A stretch of DNA of 64,000 nucleotides from the NCBI GenBank assembly GCA_026120185.1, contig JANUWF010001176.1, positions 7,449,501 through 7,513,500 on the forward strand, read 5' to 3'. This DNA is from Voacanga thouarsii. Taxonomy: Eukaryota > Streptophyta > Magnoliopsida > Gentianales > Apocynaceae. A program made the position numbers and the translations under genes. Every line of letters begins with the position of its first letter. Positions within the stretch are counted from its first letter, which is position 1. The notes beneath the pieces were generated by a model, which was given only the letters and a program-made list of their open reading frames with translations, made no database searches and was not told the origin of the DNA. Shown here in pieces: positions 20,550 through 32,459 of this stretch.

Positions 20550-23470
20550 CACACAAAGATAAGCGATCTAACTATTATATTTGCTAAAACTATTAAAAAA
20601 AGTGTTATGACGAAAATTTGAAGTCAATCGAATATATTTTGCCACATAATCTAGTATAATCTTTTTAAATATGTCCAAAACCTAATACATTTATACAAAT
20701 AGACATATCAAATTAATTATTCAACCATCAAATTTGTTTAAATTGTTGAGAAAAGTGTTATGGCCAAATTTAAAGTTGATCAGACATATTTTGGCACATA
20801 ATCTAGCATAATATCTATTAAAAAAGCACCAAACATAATGTATTTATAAAGATATACATATCAAATTAATGATCCAACCATTAGATTTGTTAAAATTGTT
20901 AAAAAAGTGTTATGACAAAATTTAAAGATAATTAAATATATTTTACTATATAATCTAGTATAATCTATATAAAAATACATAAAACCTAACTCATTTACAA
21001 AGTTAGGCATATCAAATTAATAGTCCAACCATTAGATTTGTTTAAATTACTAAAAAAATATTATAACCAAATTTAATGGTAATTGGATATATTTTGACAC
21101 ATTGTCTAGTATGATCTCTATAAAACTGTCCAAAACCTAACACATTTATCAAGATAAAACATATCAAATTAACGATTCAACATTTAGATTTGTTTAAATT
21201 GCCAAAAACAAAGTGTTAAGACCAAATTTGAAGGTAATTTGATATATTTTAGCGTATAATCTTGCATAATCTCTATAAAAATGTCCAAAACCTAACGCAT
21301 TTACAGAGATAGGAGTATCAAATTAATGATCCAACTATCATATTTGTAAAAATTGCCAAAAAAATGTGTTATGAAAAATTTCAAGGTAATTGGATATATT
21401 TTACCATATAATCTAGCATAATCTCTATCAAAATATCAAAAACATAGCTCATTTACAAAGATCAAAATATCAAATTAACGATCCAACCATTAGATTTGTT
21501 TAAATGAGTAATAAAAAGTGTTATAACCAAATTTGAAGATAATCGGTTATATTTTAGCACGTAATAGAGCATAATCTCTAAAAAAAAAAATGCTAAAAAC
21601 CGAATGCATTTACAAAAATATGCATATCAAATTAATGATCCAATCATTAGATTTGTTTAAATTCTAAGACAAGTTTTATGACCTAATTTGAAGGTAATCA
21701 AATATATTTTGGAATATAATCTAGTACAATCTCTATAAAAATATCAAAAACCTAACGCAGTTACCAAGATAGGCGTATCAAATTTGTTAAACTCACTAAG
21801 AAAAGTGTTATGATAAAATTTGAATATAACTGGATATATTTTATCACAAAATCTAGCATAATTTATGTGAAAATACCCAAAACCTAACTTATTTACAAAT
21901 ATAGAAATATCAAATTAACGATCCACCTGTTACATTTGTTTAAGTTGCTAAGGAAAATGTTATGACCAAATTTGATGGTACTCAGATATATTTTGGCCAC
22001 TCAGATATATTTTGACTCATAATCTAACGTAATATTTATATTGTGACAGAATTTGAAGGTAATTGGATATATTTTACTGTATAATCAAGCATAATCTCTG
22101 TAAAAATTGCCTAAAACCTAACTCGTTGACAAGATCAGAATATCAAATTAATGATCCAACTACTAGATTTGTTTAAATAGCTAAAAAAATGTGTTATGAT
22201 CAAACTTGGAGGTAATCAGATATATTTTGGCGCATAATCTAACATAATCTCTGTAAAAATGCTCAAAAGCTAATGCATTTACAAAGATAGACATATCAAA
22301 TTATCAATCCAATCGTTAGGGTTGTTTAAATTGCTAAGAAAAGTTTTATGACGAAATTTGAATGTAATTGGATATATTTTGATACACAATTTAGTATAAT
22401 CTCTATAAAAATTCTCAAAACCTAATGCATTTACAAAGATAAGCGTATTAAATTAATGATCCAGCCGTTATATTTGTTAAAATTACTAAGAAAGTGTTAC
22501 AAAAAAAATTTAAGATAACTGGATATATTTTAGCACATAATCTAGTATAATCTTTGTAAAAATATTCAAGACCTAACTCATTTACAAAGATAGGAATATC
22601 AAATTGACGATCAAATCGTTAGATTTGTTAAACTTGCTAAGATAATTGGTATGACCAAATTTGAATGTAATTGAATATATTTTGGCTACATAATTTAGTA
22701 TAATCTTTGTAAAAATGACCAAAACCTAACGCATTTACAAAGATAAGCCTACAAAATTAATGATCTAACGATTAGATTTGTTTGAATTACTAAAAAAGGT
22801 GTTATGACCAAATTTGAAGGTAATCAAATATACTTTTAGCACATAATCTAGCATAATAAATATAAAAATGCCTAAAACCTAACGCATTTACAAATATAGA
22901 CATGTCAAATTAGAGATCCAACAATTAGATTGATTTAAATTGCTAAGAAAAGTGTTATGACAAAATTTGAAGCTAACCGGATGTATTTTACCCCATAATC
23001 TAGCATAATATCTACAAAAATATATAAAACCTAACTTATTTACAAAGATAGGAATATGAAATTAATGATCTAATCATTACATTTGTTTAAATTGCTAAAA
23101 AAAATTATGACCAAATTTGAAGATAATCGGATATATTTTGGCACATAATCTGGCATAATCTCTGTAAAAATACCCAGAACCTAACACATTTACAAAGATA
23201 GACTTATCAAATTAATGATTCAACTGTTAGATTTGTTTAAATTGTTTAAAAAAAAATGTTATGAGCAAATTTAAAGGTAATCGATATATTTTGGCAGATA
23301 ATCTAACATAATTTCTATAAAAATACACAAAACCTAACTCATTTACAAAGATAGGTGAATTAAATTAATGATCCAACTGTTAGATTTGTTAAAATTACTA
23401 AAAAAAAAAAATATTATGACAAAATTTAAATGAAATCGGATATATTTTGCAATATAATCTATCATAATCT
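20550..23470. repeat. 152-bp tandem satellite array (~19 units)
   Basis: A head-to-tail array. One landmark, GATCCAACCATTAGATTTG and variants, recurs at about 20722, 20875, 21026, 21179, 21332, 21485, 21641, 21924, 22157, 22309, 22463, 22613, 22765, 22919, 23071, 23221 and 23374, mostly 151-156 bp apart. A second landmark, AACCTAACGCATTTACAAAG, keeps the same phase. One unit near 21782 is shortened, and the unit near 22000 has a small internal duplication. The monomers are diverged (roughly 80-90 per cent alike by eye), so the array is old. It sits between two CACTA right ends and may be the internal tandem repeat of CACTA-3. Confidence 0.88.
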
Positions 23471-23475
23471 GATAT

Positions 23476-23665
23476 AGCATCATATTGTATATATTTATAA
23501 ATTTAGGAACTAATTTATAAAATTTTTAGCATCATATTATAAATATTTTAAAATTTAAGAACCAATTTACAAATTTTTGAGGTCATTTTGTATTTATACA
23601 AAGTTTAAAAACTAATTTACAAAATTTTTGTGGTTATATTGTAAATATTTAAAAATTTAAGAATA
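23476..23665. repeat. 52-bp minor tandem repeat
   Basis: About three and a half units beginning at 23476, 23528, 23580 and 23632, each containing ATTTAAGAACCAATTTACAAA or a variant. It directly follows the 152-bp satellite. Confidence 0.7.
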
Positions 23666-24045
23666 TGTATTAGCTAAGAAATACAAATTTTGTCGCTAAA
23701 AGTATAGTTAATAGTAATAAAAATTAATATTTTTAGTTAGAAAATGTATTTTCGTCATTAGTGATGCATCATTAGCTAGAAATATTTAGTTAGAAAATGA
23801 ATTTTCATCCCTAATAATGAATCATTAGCGAGGAATTTGAAAGTTTCCTTGCTAATACACTTATTTCCTAACTAAAACTATCCTTTTTAGTTAGGAAATA
23901 AAAATTTTGTCGCCAAAGTTCTTAATCAATAGCGAAAAAAAATTTTATCACTAAAGAAAAATTTTCTTTGCTAAAGAGTACTTTTAGTGACAAAAAGTTT
24001 TTCCTAGATAAAGTTTTGTCGCCAATATATCCTTTTCTTGTAATG
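23666..24045 (-). mobile_element. CACTA-3 degenerate right terminus
   Basis: The sequence ends CTTTTCTTGTAATG at 24045; its reverse complement, CATTACAAGAAAAG, is one base from a CACTA terminus. The preceding 380 bp repeat TTAGTTAGGAAATNNAATTTTGTCGC and TTAGCGAGGAA-type motifs in both orientations, typical subterminal repeats. It abuts the Athila-like integrase at 24046, so this element inserted into or truncated that retrotransposon. No left end is found. Confidence 0.65.
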
Positions 24046-24671
24046 TATTATGCGCATCATCCCTCCATTCTTCAAGTTCATTCAACTGTATTAGTTTCTT
24101 AGTTCTTATAGTGTTAAAATCAAAATTGACAAGTTTAATTGCCCAAAAAGCTCTACGCCCAAGTTCGACAGACAATTGAAAAGACTTTCCATAAATCAAT
24201 TTGTAAGGGATAGTACCAATAGGAGTCTTGTAGGCTGTCTTATATGCTTAAAGAATATCATCCAATTTTATATTCCAATCTTTCCTGTGTAATTCGCCAT
24301 CTTTTCAAAATTTTTTTTAGCTTTCTATTAGTTATCTCCACCTGGCCAATAGTTTGGGGATGATATGGGGTAACAAACTTATATAAGATACCCAAACATT
24401 TGAGCACTTTCTCTAACTGACTATTACAAAAGTATGTTCCTATATCACTAATGAGAACTAGATCTAGGACTTCCAAAACAGGTAAATAACTTCTTGAGGA
24501 AATTTATCACAACCCTAGCATCATTTTTTGGTAAGCTTGTATCTCAAACCATTTGGACACATAATCCACTGTAGGCAAAATATATTTATTGCCAAAAGAA
24601 TTAGAAAAGGGTCCCATAAAATCAATTCCAAAACAATAAAAAAAATCTCACAAGCTTAAAAAACTGTTAAA
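24046..24671 (-). pseudogene. Athila-like integrase, distal fragment
   Basis: Minus-strand Ty3/gypsy integrase core and C-terminal part. It reads [19 protein letters not shown] and [12 protein letters not shown] (about 24530-24630). It then reads SDIGTYFCNSQLEKVLKC (the second catalytic Asp is kept) and TPYHPQTIGQVEITNRKLKK, and further on FGK/YGKSF, AFWAIKLVNFDF and LNELEEWRDDAHNT. Frameshifts and stops are present. The upstream part of the same integrase (zinc-finger region) resumes at 47421, across the inserted copia element. The C-terminus is cut at 24045 by CACTA-3. Confidence 0.88.
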
Positions 24672-27584
24672 TGTTAGCCCAAAGGGCTTTCTCTTGTGTT
24701 TTGATAAATGACAAACATTGATGTGGACTATCATGTGTGATTTGTATGTGATAGGTCTATTGACATATTTATCCACGGTTCTTCAAGTCTTACAAAAAGG
24801 ATTGCTAAGCAACTTATAGATAATAAGGTACAAGAAGGATTGATCAAGTTAAGATCCTCGTGAAGAAGTTGCATACTGTGAAGAAGTTGTATACCATGAA
24901 GACTGTTGAAGAATTATAGACTAGGAAATTATGGTTAAGGTATCATTTGTATTTCTTATGTCTCTTTATCTTAAGTTCAATTGAATTCATATTGAAGCAC
25001 TCAAAACTATTTCAAAAAGAGGGTATTCTTCTTATCCATGTTTTGTCCGTAAAACGAACTTTAGAAGAAAAGTTTTTTGGGACTTTGGTAAAGTCATTTT
25101 TGAACAAGACCTTTGAATCCAAAATGCCCTTCCAAAGTCTGTTTCCAAAGTGCCAAAACTTAAAGTTGTTCAAAATATACTTTGTGGCACAAAATGTTGT
25201 TTTGGATGCACGTTTCGGATGCACAATTTTTATTTTGTGAGTCTAAAATCTTGCAAAGGCTAACAGTAGAAACTAGCCATTGTGGCTTTGATTTCTACAC
25301 ATATAAAAACCATTTAAACACGATTTTCAGCACAGAATTTGCACTAACACTTTCAAACATATCCTAAGACACTCAAAAAAAAAAAAAATCCCTCATTTAT
25401 ATTGTGCTTCAAAGTGAGATTCATTATTCTAAAGGTAAAAAGATAAAGTTGCTCTATCTTGTGTTCATTCGCTCAATCTGTGAGATAATTTTGTATTCTC
25501 TCATAAATCTGAATCGTGTCAAGGTTAAGAAAATAAAACCCAATTGGAGTGAGCCCTTATTGTTGAGTATATAGAGGTTGGGAGCAAAATAAAGTGTGGT
25601 AACCCTCTATTGTAAGACTGGGATTACCTACCACCATTGATTTGGAAAACATGTTTTAGTGGCTGGGTTGAAATTCTTATGTGCGTGCATAAGGTAGTGG
25701 ATGTATATTATTGAGGATCCAACCACTATAAATCTCTAGGTCCATTTTCTTGCATTTATTTCGCACTCTATGACTGAAATTTCACTATTTATCTGATTAG
25801 AAAACATAGCATTTTTATTTTCATTTACTAATTTGATTAAACATATTTATGTTGAAGATAGAATTGGTTGTTGATCCACTATCTGACCTCTTTGACATAG
25901 TCTATTTCATATCACTTGGTCGAACTTTGAAAAATCTTTGACTGTATTCAAATTTGGATAAAAAGGTTCTCTTTCAAAACTCACCCATTTTCGATCTTCC
26001 TGATGTGTTTGAATTTGGGTATAAAATCATATAAAAAATAAGCACATTCCTAATCAAGTTAAATTAAAACATTAACCCCAAATTATACATATGAGTAAGT
26101 GTACTTATCATTAAGCCTAACATAAGGTTTAAAACGGGTGTCGATCATCTAGGAACAAGTATGCATTAGTCACTTTTCTTTCATTGTTTAACCGATTTAA
26201 TAAAGTGAAAAAGAATAAAAAGGAAAATAAAATAAAATAAAATAAAGTAAAAAAATATGTACATGTCAAGGATGGATACTTAATCATTATCACAACTAAT
26301 CATTCTCTTAGCATCATGAATAATTAAGATAGATTCACTTCTTTTTCAATCCATGAAATCACTATCTTCTAGACAAATTAGCATCACATATTCTGTCTCA
26401 ACTAATTCACCCAAAAGATGCATTAAACACAATCCTTGATTAAATTTCATATTCTGGCAAACTTAAAACATGAAATTAACCAATGAATCTATATTCTGGC
26501 AGACATCAATTAACCTTTAATTATCTAGATCTTAGCAATTAACTCCCTTTTCAAGCAAGTTAAGAGACAACACATATGAAATTAATGAATTGAAACCACC
26601 ATCAACCCCTTTTTCAAACAAGTTAATGGAAAGAAACAACAAATTAATCTCGTAATTAGCATAAGTAATTAAGTACTAAGAATAACAATCAATTAATCGA
26701 AATATCAAAGTAACTCTAAAAACCATGAATACTGAAAATAATGTCACATTACAATAAAACAATTAATACATCATTGTTCAAGAAAAGAAAACAGAGTTAA
26801 AAGAAAGCACCCATAGACAAACCTCATTCTTCTTCCTTCGTAGACCCTCTTGCACAATTCTCCTTGATCTGATGAATTCCTCCTTGACTTTGAGTGATTT
26901 TCTATATTGATCCGTCAGTTCTCCTCTTTCCCTTGTGTTTTCCCTCTATTTATAGGCTTTAGAAGTGCCTAAATCCGTTCCTCTAGGGTTTCTGTCCGAC
27001 AAGAAGTAGGAAAATACTAAAACTCTGCAAATTGTCAAAAAATATGCACAAAAATCGAGGCACCACCTCAGTGGTAGTGCACAGCCGACACCGCTTGTCC
27101 TGCCTAGGGCTGGCGTCGGTTGTGGTTTGTTTCTTTATTCGTTCGTCGATTTTTTTTTTCGTGCCACTTCTTCCAGATTGCAACTAGCGCCGCCTCTGAG
27201 CTCCCAACCGACACCGGTTGTATTCTGTTCAGCTTTGTTTTCACCAATTTTTTATTATCTCGAAATACGTGCCAATAGCATGTGGCCGGCGCTGGTTCCC
27301 TTGTCTTGGCCGACGTCGCCTATACTCTGTTTAACAACGATTTTGTCTTATTTTACTCCTAAAATCTGAAATAATGCATAAAATATTTTTCCAAGGGTAA
27401 AAATCTCAAATATGAAGGAATATGACCGGTTATTGAACAAAATATATTACAAAATAGCCTCAAATAACTAAGAAATATATAACTAATTTGGGCCCTATCA
27501 CTTCCTATTTTTTATCTTATAATATCTTTGAAAATCTTTATTCGTTTGCCATAAACATTTTTCACCCTTCTCTAAGGTTTATCA
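24672..27584 (+). repeat. SIRE-like copia 5' LTR (interrupted)
   Basis: About 1408 bp once the inserted solo LTR (26001-27500 plus one TSD copy) is removed, matching the 1399-bp 3' LTR. Starts TGTTAGCCC, ends GGTTTATCA. Confidence 0.88.
26001..27500 (-). mobile_element. Solo LTR S1 (A/B-related family)
   Basis: 1500 bp, TGATGTG...CCCTATCA, flanked by a perfect CTTCC duplication (25996-26000 and 27501-27505). It is the reverse orientation of an LTR related to elements A and B: a TATA box on the minus strand at 26945-26954 and a GC-rich island at 27060-27310. With no internal region, it is a solo LTR left by LTR-LTR recombination. Confidence 0.9.
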
Positions 27585-27586
27585 AT

Positions 27587-27599
27587 TGGTATTAGCACC
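27587..27599 (+). promoter_or_regulatory. Primer-binding site, initiator tRNA-Met type (copia)
   Basis: TGGTATTAGCACC two bases after the 5' LTR resembles the canonical TGGTATCAGAGC complementary to initiator tRNA-Met. Confidence 0.7.
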
Positions 27600-27646
27600 C
27601 TGGTCTACTCTGTTTTTGGCCTAATAGCCTTGTAGGGAAGATCCAG

Positions 27647-29440
27647 ATGGCAAACATTTCGTCCCTGGCATATATTAAAGGATCTTCAACAAACGGACCA
27701 CCACTGTTCAATGGAAGCAACTATACTTTCTAGAAAAATAGAATGAAGATCTATGTATACTCAATCAACTTAGAGCTTTGGAATCTGATTGAAAATGGAC
27801 CATTTGTTCCATTCAAAACTGTCGAAGTTAGAAGTGTGTCCAAACAGAGTGATGAAAATAACAGTGAAGATACTTTGAAAATGACCTTAAATTTTCAAGT
27901 AATGAATATATTGTGATGTGCTCTTGATGCAAATGAATATAAACGGGTTAGTAGTTGTGATTCCGCTTATAAAATATGAAAATTACTTGAAGTCACCCAT
28001 GAAGGGACAAATCAAGTAAAGGAATTAATGTTAGGACTCTTGGTCCGCGGCTATGAGCTGTTTACCATGAAATCGAATGAGAATATAACCGATATGTTCA
28101 TTAGATTCACAAACATTATGAATGGATTGAAGGCATGTGGAAAAATTTATTTCCTTGGAGAGAAAAATAGAAAAACACTCGATGCCTTGCCAAAAAGCTG
28201 GCAACCTAAGACCTTGGCTGTGAAAGAATCTAAAGATTTGAATAATCTACCAACTGAAGAATTGATTGGGTCTCTCTTAACTCATGAAATGAAACTTAAA
28301 ATGTTTCAAGAACATAATGATGATGATAGATGCAAGAGAGGAACTGCCTTAAAGGGTGCTAATGATGAAGCTAACAATGAACAATCTGAAAGTGATTATG
28401 GCACTGATTTAGACACTGAAGAATTGGCCATTGTTGCTAGAAATTTTAGGAAAATGTTTAGAAAAATAAACTTCAAAAGAGGCAAGAAATTTGTCCAAAA
28501 TAAGGGACAAATTTCATCCTTCAAACCTTAATGTTATGAATGTAAAAGTATGGAACATTTTATTGTTGATTGCCCAATAGCAAAAGAAAGGGAGGTCAAG
28601 CAGAATAAAAAGAAAAGAAAGGACATTGAGGCAAAAAAAGTAAAAGAGTCGGTCGGGATTTGGGATCAAGATGGATCCGGAACTGAAGAATATAGTGAAT
28701 CTAAAGCCAAAGTATCTAACATATGTTTCATGGCCATGAGAGAAAATGTAACTCTTACTCCTTTTAATTTTGTATCTAAATTACATGATTCTACTTGTGA
28801 AAATTCTGATCATCTGAGTGAGCTTCTTAGTGACATGTTCCATGAAATCAAAAAACTGTATAGAAGAAACAAGGAAATGAAAATGAAGATTGGTTTGTTG
28901 TTAGATTACAATACTAAGCTATTGAGTGAGAATAAAACTCTATTGGATTCCATTAATTGTTCATACATTAAAGGATGTTATCACAAGGTCTTTGCATTGT
29001 ATATCACTTGAGAACAAATGCTTATGTGATAAAATGATATCTCTTGAAATTATGCTAAGTGATTTTGATGATATGAAAAAAAGAGTTGATGATTTTTCTA
29101 CTTGTATTAAGAAGTTCACAAATGGCAAAAACAATCTAGATAGATAGCTAGGAATGCAATGTGTAGTTGGGGATAGAATATAGGCATGTAAACTAAGTTG
29201 GAAATTACAAATCTTATTTTGTGAAAGTTAGCTTTTCATAAATAACTCATACTTGTTGCACATATTGTGGTAAAAGTGGACACATTGCATCTAAGTGTCA
29301 TGGTAGGAAGAAAGTAGATTTCGGGGTGAAAATAGTGTGGAGAATTAAAGGAACCATTACTAACTCCTGTAGACGTAAAAAAGAATGGGTACCGAAAGTC
29401 ACTCTTCCATCTTGTATATTGGTATATTTACTGCAAAAGA
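27647..29440 (+). pseudogene. Copia gag polyprotein remnant
   Basis: Starts at ATG 27647 (MANISSLAYIKG, PPLFNGSNYTF), the N-terminus typical of plant copia gag (DUF4219/UBN2). It continues through NITDMFIRFTNIMNGLK, LPKSWQPK and LNNLPTEELIGSLLTHEM. There are two zinc knuckles: CYECKSMEHFIVDC (about 28532-28573) and CTYCGKSGHIASKC (about 29258-29299). The second is followed by a KKEWVPK motif as in SIRE elements. In-frame stops include TAG near 27733 and TAA at 28529-28531, and a frame change occurs near 28975. The region between the knuckles is lysine- and glutamate-rich and likely coiled coil. Confidence 0.85.
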
Positions 29441-29454
29441 TAAGCTCAACAAAA

Positions 29455-29690
29455 TAGTTTTTGGATAGTGGATGCTCTAGACACATGACTGGAAATGCAT
29501 CACTAAAGGAAGACATTCAAGCTACAAATGATGGATTTGTCACATTTGGAGACAAGAAAAAGGGAAAAATTCTCGGCATAGGTAATATTGATAAGAGATC
29601 CTCCACTATTATTAAGAAAGTATTATTGATTAATGGATTGAAATACAACTTGCTTAGTATTAGCTAATTATGTGACAATTGTTGTAAAAT
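29455..29690 (+). pseudogene. Copia aspartic protease
   Basis: Reads FLDSGCSRHMTGN, the copia protease active site (DSG form). Then TFGDKKKGKILGIG and VLLINGLKYNLLSIS follow, the usual protease C-terminus. It ends at a TAA where the family continues (SQLCD). It belongs to the pol frame of the SIRE-like element. Confidence 0.88.
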
Positions 29691-30843
29691 TAAATTTGAA
29701 AAAGACTCATGCACTATTATTGACAAATCTAGTGGTGAAATCATCTTCGTTGCAAATCTTATTGGTAATGTCTATATGTTATAGCTTGATCATCTTATTG
29801 CTCATGATATAAAATGCCTCTCCATGAATGATGATGATGGCTACATTTGGCATAGAAGGTTGGGCTATGTATTTATTGATTTGTTAAATAGATTGTCTTC
29901 AAAAGAGCTTGTTAGAGGACTGTCCAAAATGAAATTTAATAAAGACCGGTTGTGTGATACTTGCCAATTTGGAAAACAAACCAAAACACCTTTCAAACCT
30001 AAGAAAATGATTTCAACATCAAAACTTCTTGAACTTATTAATATGGATTTATTTGGACCTATGAGAATCACAAGCCTTGGTGGTAAGAGTTACGCTTATG
30101 TATTAGTAGATGATTTTTCGAGATTCACTTGGATCTTATTTCTTGCATAAAAGGATGAAGCATTCTTTGAATTTTCAAAACTGCTCAACTGTGTTTCAAA
30201 ATTCTATGGGGGTCAAATTGATTTTGATTAGAAGTGACAATGGGAGAGAATTTTACAACTATGAGCTTACAAACTTTTGTGATGGGTGTCTCTCATAACT
30301 TTTCAACTACAGAAACTCTTCAACAAAATAGTGTGATTGAGAAGAAAATAGGACTTTGCAAGAAATGACAAGATCAATGCTTTGTGAAAATTCCCTTCTA
30401 AGATATTTCTCAGCAGAAGCTATAAATACAACAAGCTATATTGTAAATAGAGTTATGCTAAGACCTTTTCCTAGGAAAACACCATTTGCACTTACATTTG
30501 ATAAAGTCCCATCCATTTCATATTTCAAAGTTTTTGGATGCAAATATTTTGTTCTCAATACTCATGACAATCTTGGCAAATTCGATAGAAAATCAGATGA
30601 GGCTATATTTCTTGGATACTCTTCAAACAAAAAGGCATATAGAGTATACAATAAAAGAATTCTATATGTGGAAGAATCTGTATATGTTGTATTTGATGAA
30701 TTTAACATATATTCTTCTATAAAAGATGATGATGATGTAGGTACTTCGAAGAAAAATGTCATTGAACATCACAAGGCTCCATTACTTGACAACCATGCTA
30801 AAGAAGAAGAATTAGAAGAACAACAAGTTGAGGATAGTGAGTA
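29691..30843 (+). pseudogene. Copia integrase
   Basis: The pre-integrase zinc domain (IWHRRLGYV...LCDTCQFGKQTK, HHCC type) is followed by the core: NMDLFGPMRITSLGGKSYAYVLVDD, then IRSDNGREF in another frame. The C-terminal part reads VFGCKYFVLNTHDNLGKFD, DEAIFLGYSSNKKAYRVYNK and VVFDEFN. First and second catalytic Asp residues are visible; the Glu region is frame-shifted (about 30170-30350). Several stops are present. Confidence 0.87.
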
Positions 30844-31039
30844 AAGAGCTGAAGAACAAATTGATCAAAGCATACCAAAGGAAAAAAAAAATGCAAACTC
30901 AGACGTATAAAAGAATAAATTATCGGAGATCTGAGCTGTGGTGTCAAAACCAAATGGTACTTTATTGATAATCTCACTTTACTTTCAAGTATTAAACCTG
31001 ATTGTATTGATGTGGCTTTGTGTGATGATTTTGGATTAT

Positions 31040-31760
31040 GACTCTGCAAGAAGAATTAAATCAATTCGAGAGAAATTAAGTTCGGAAACTTGTTCCTAGA
31101 CCACTTGACTATCCTGTGATTGGCACCAAATGGGTATTTAGAAATAAACTTGATGAGTATGGTGTTGTTATTAGAAACAAAGCTAGACTTGTTGCTCAAG
31201 AATTCAATCAAGAGGAAGGCATTGCTTATGATGAAATATTTGCACCCGTTGCTAGACTAGAATCTATTAGAATGTTCCTTATTTTTGCATCCTTGAAAGG
31301 TTTCATACTCTATTAAATGGATGATAAAAGTACATTTCTAAATGGTTTTATTGAAAAAGAAGTATACCTCCTAGTTTTATTTATGAATATTTTTCAAATC
31401 ATGTCTTCAAATTTTCCAAAACTCCTTATGGTTTAAAGCAAGTTCCTCATACTTGGTATGAAAGACTTAGTGGCTTTCTCCTTTTAAAAGGTTTTTCAAG
31501 TGGTGTTATTGACACTATATTGTTCATCAAAGCTAAAAAATTTGGTGATCTCTTGATTGTTCAAATATATGTTAATGACATTGTTTTTGGAGCTACTAAT
31601 GAATCTTTATGTAAGAAATTTGCTAAGACTATATAGCAAGAGTTTGAGATGAGCATGATGGGAGAACTTAACTTCTTTCTCGGGCTACAAATTAAGCAAA
31701 CCAATAAGCCAAGTATGCTAAAGAATTGCTCAAAAGGTTTGGAATGAATCAAGCAAAGAA
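31040..31760 (+). pseudogene. Copia reverse transcriptase
   Basis: Reads GTKWVFRNKLDEYG, NKARLVAQEFNQEEGIAYDE and FAPVARLESIRM, then PYGLKQVPHTWYERL and the catalytic box as YVND (31568-31579), where the family has YVDD. Further on, GELNFFLGLQIKQ. Stops and frameshifts occur near 31315 and 31370-31440. With the second catalytic Asp replaced by Asn, this RT would be inactive even without the stops. Confidence 0.87.
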
Positions 31761-32400
31761 AATCAGTATATGTATGAGCACTTCACTAAAGCTTGACAAA
31801 GATGAAAAGGGTAAGAAGGTAGATGAATCAAAATATTGAGGTATGATTGGAATCCTTCTATATCTCACTGACAACTGTCCTAATATCATGTTCTCAGTTG
31901 CCTTTGTGCAAGATTCCAATCTTGTCCCAAAGAGTCACACTTATGTGCTGTAAAATGTATTTTTAGATACTTGATTGTGACACATGATTATGGATTACCG
32001 TATCCTCGAACTAACTCTTTAATCTTATAGGATACATGGATACAGATTATGTAGGATGTAAAGTTGAAAGAAAAAGTACAAGTGGACAATATTAATTTCT
32101 TAGACATTTATTAGTTTCTTGGTATAGCAAAAAGCAAGCTTGTGTGTCTCTTTCAACAATTAAAGCTGAATATATAGCTATAGGAAGTTGTTGTGGTCAA
32201 ATCTTATAGATGAAACATACTTTACTCGATTTTGGCCTTGATTTTAAGTGTGTTCCTATTTTGTGTGACAATACTAGTGCTATAAATATAACTAAAAATA
32301 CTATTCAGCACTCAAGAACTAAGCACATTGAGATTAAACATCATTTCACTTGAGATCATGTGCTTAAGGGTGATGTTTGTGTTGATGAGGATTTTGGTAT
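31761..32400 (+). pseudogene. Copia RNase H, truncated
   Basis: Shows the linker and RNase H motifs of copia pol: KKQACVSLSTIKAEYIAIGS, LCDNTSAINITKN (as VPILCDNTSAINI), QHSRTKHIEIKHHF and VLKGDVCV. The usual ending (QLADIFTKPL) is missing; sequence breaks off near 32400-32460 and runs into an LTR fragment, so a deletion accompanied that insertion. Confidence 0.82.
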
Positions 32401-32459
32401 TTTCTGAATTCTAATCGAACTAGACTTCTCAAGCAACAAATTTTAGTATCAAGAAGGCT

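Noticed and set aside
20550..23470. CRISPR-like or gene-coding array
   Set aside because: Units are contiguous 152-bp repeats with no unique spacers and no coding frame; this is satellite DNA in a plant genome.
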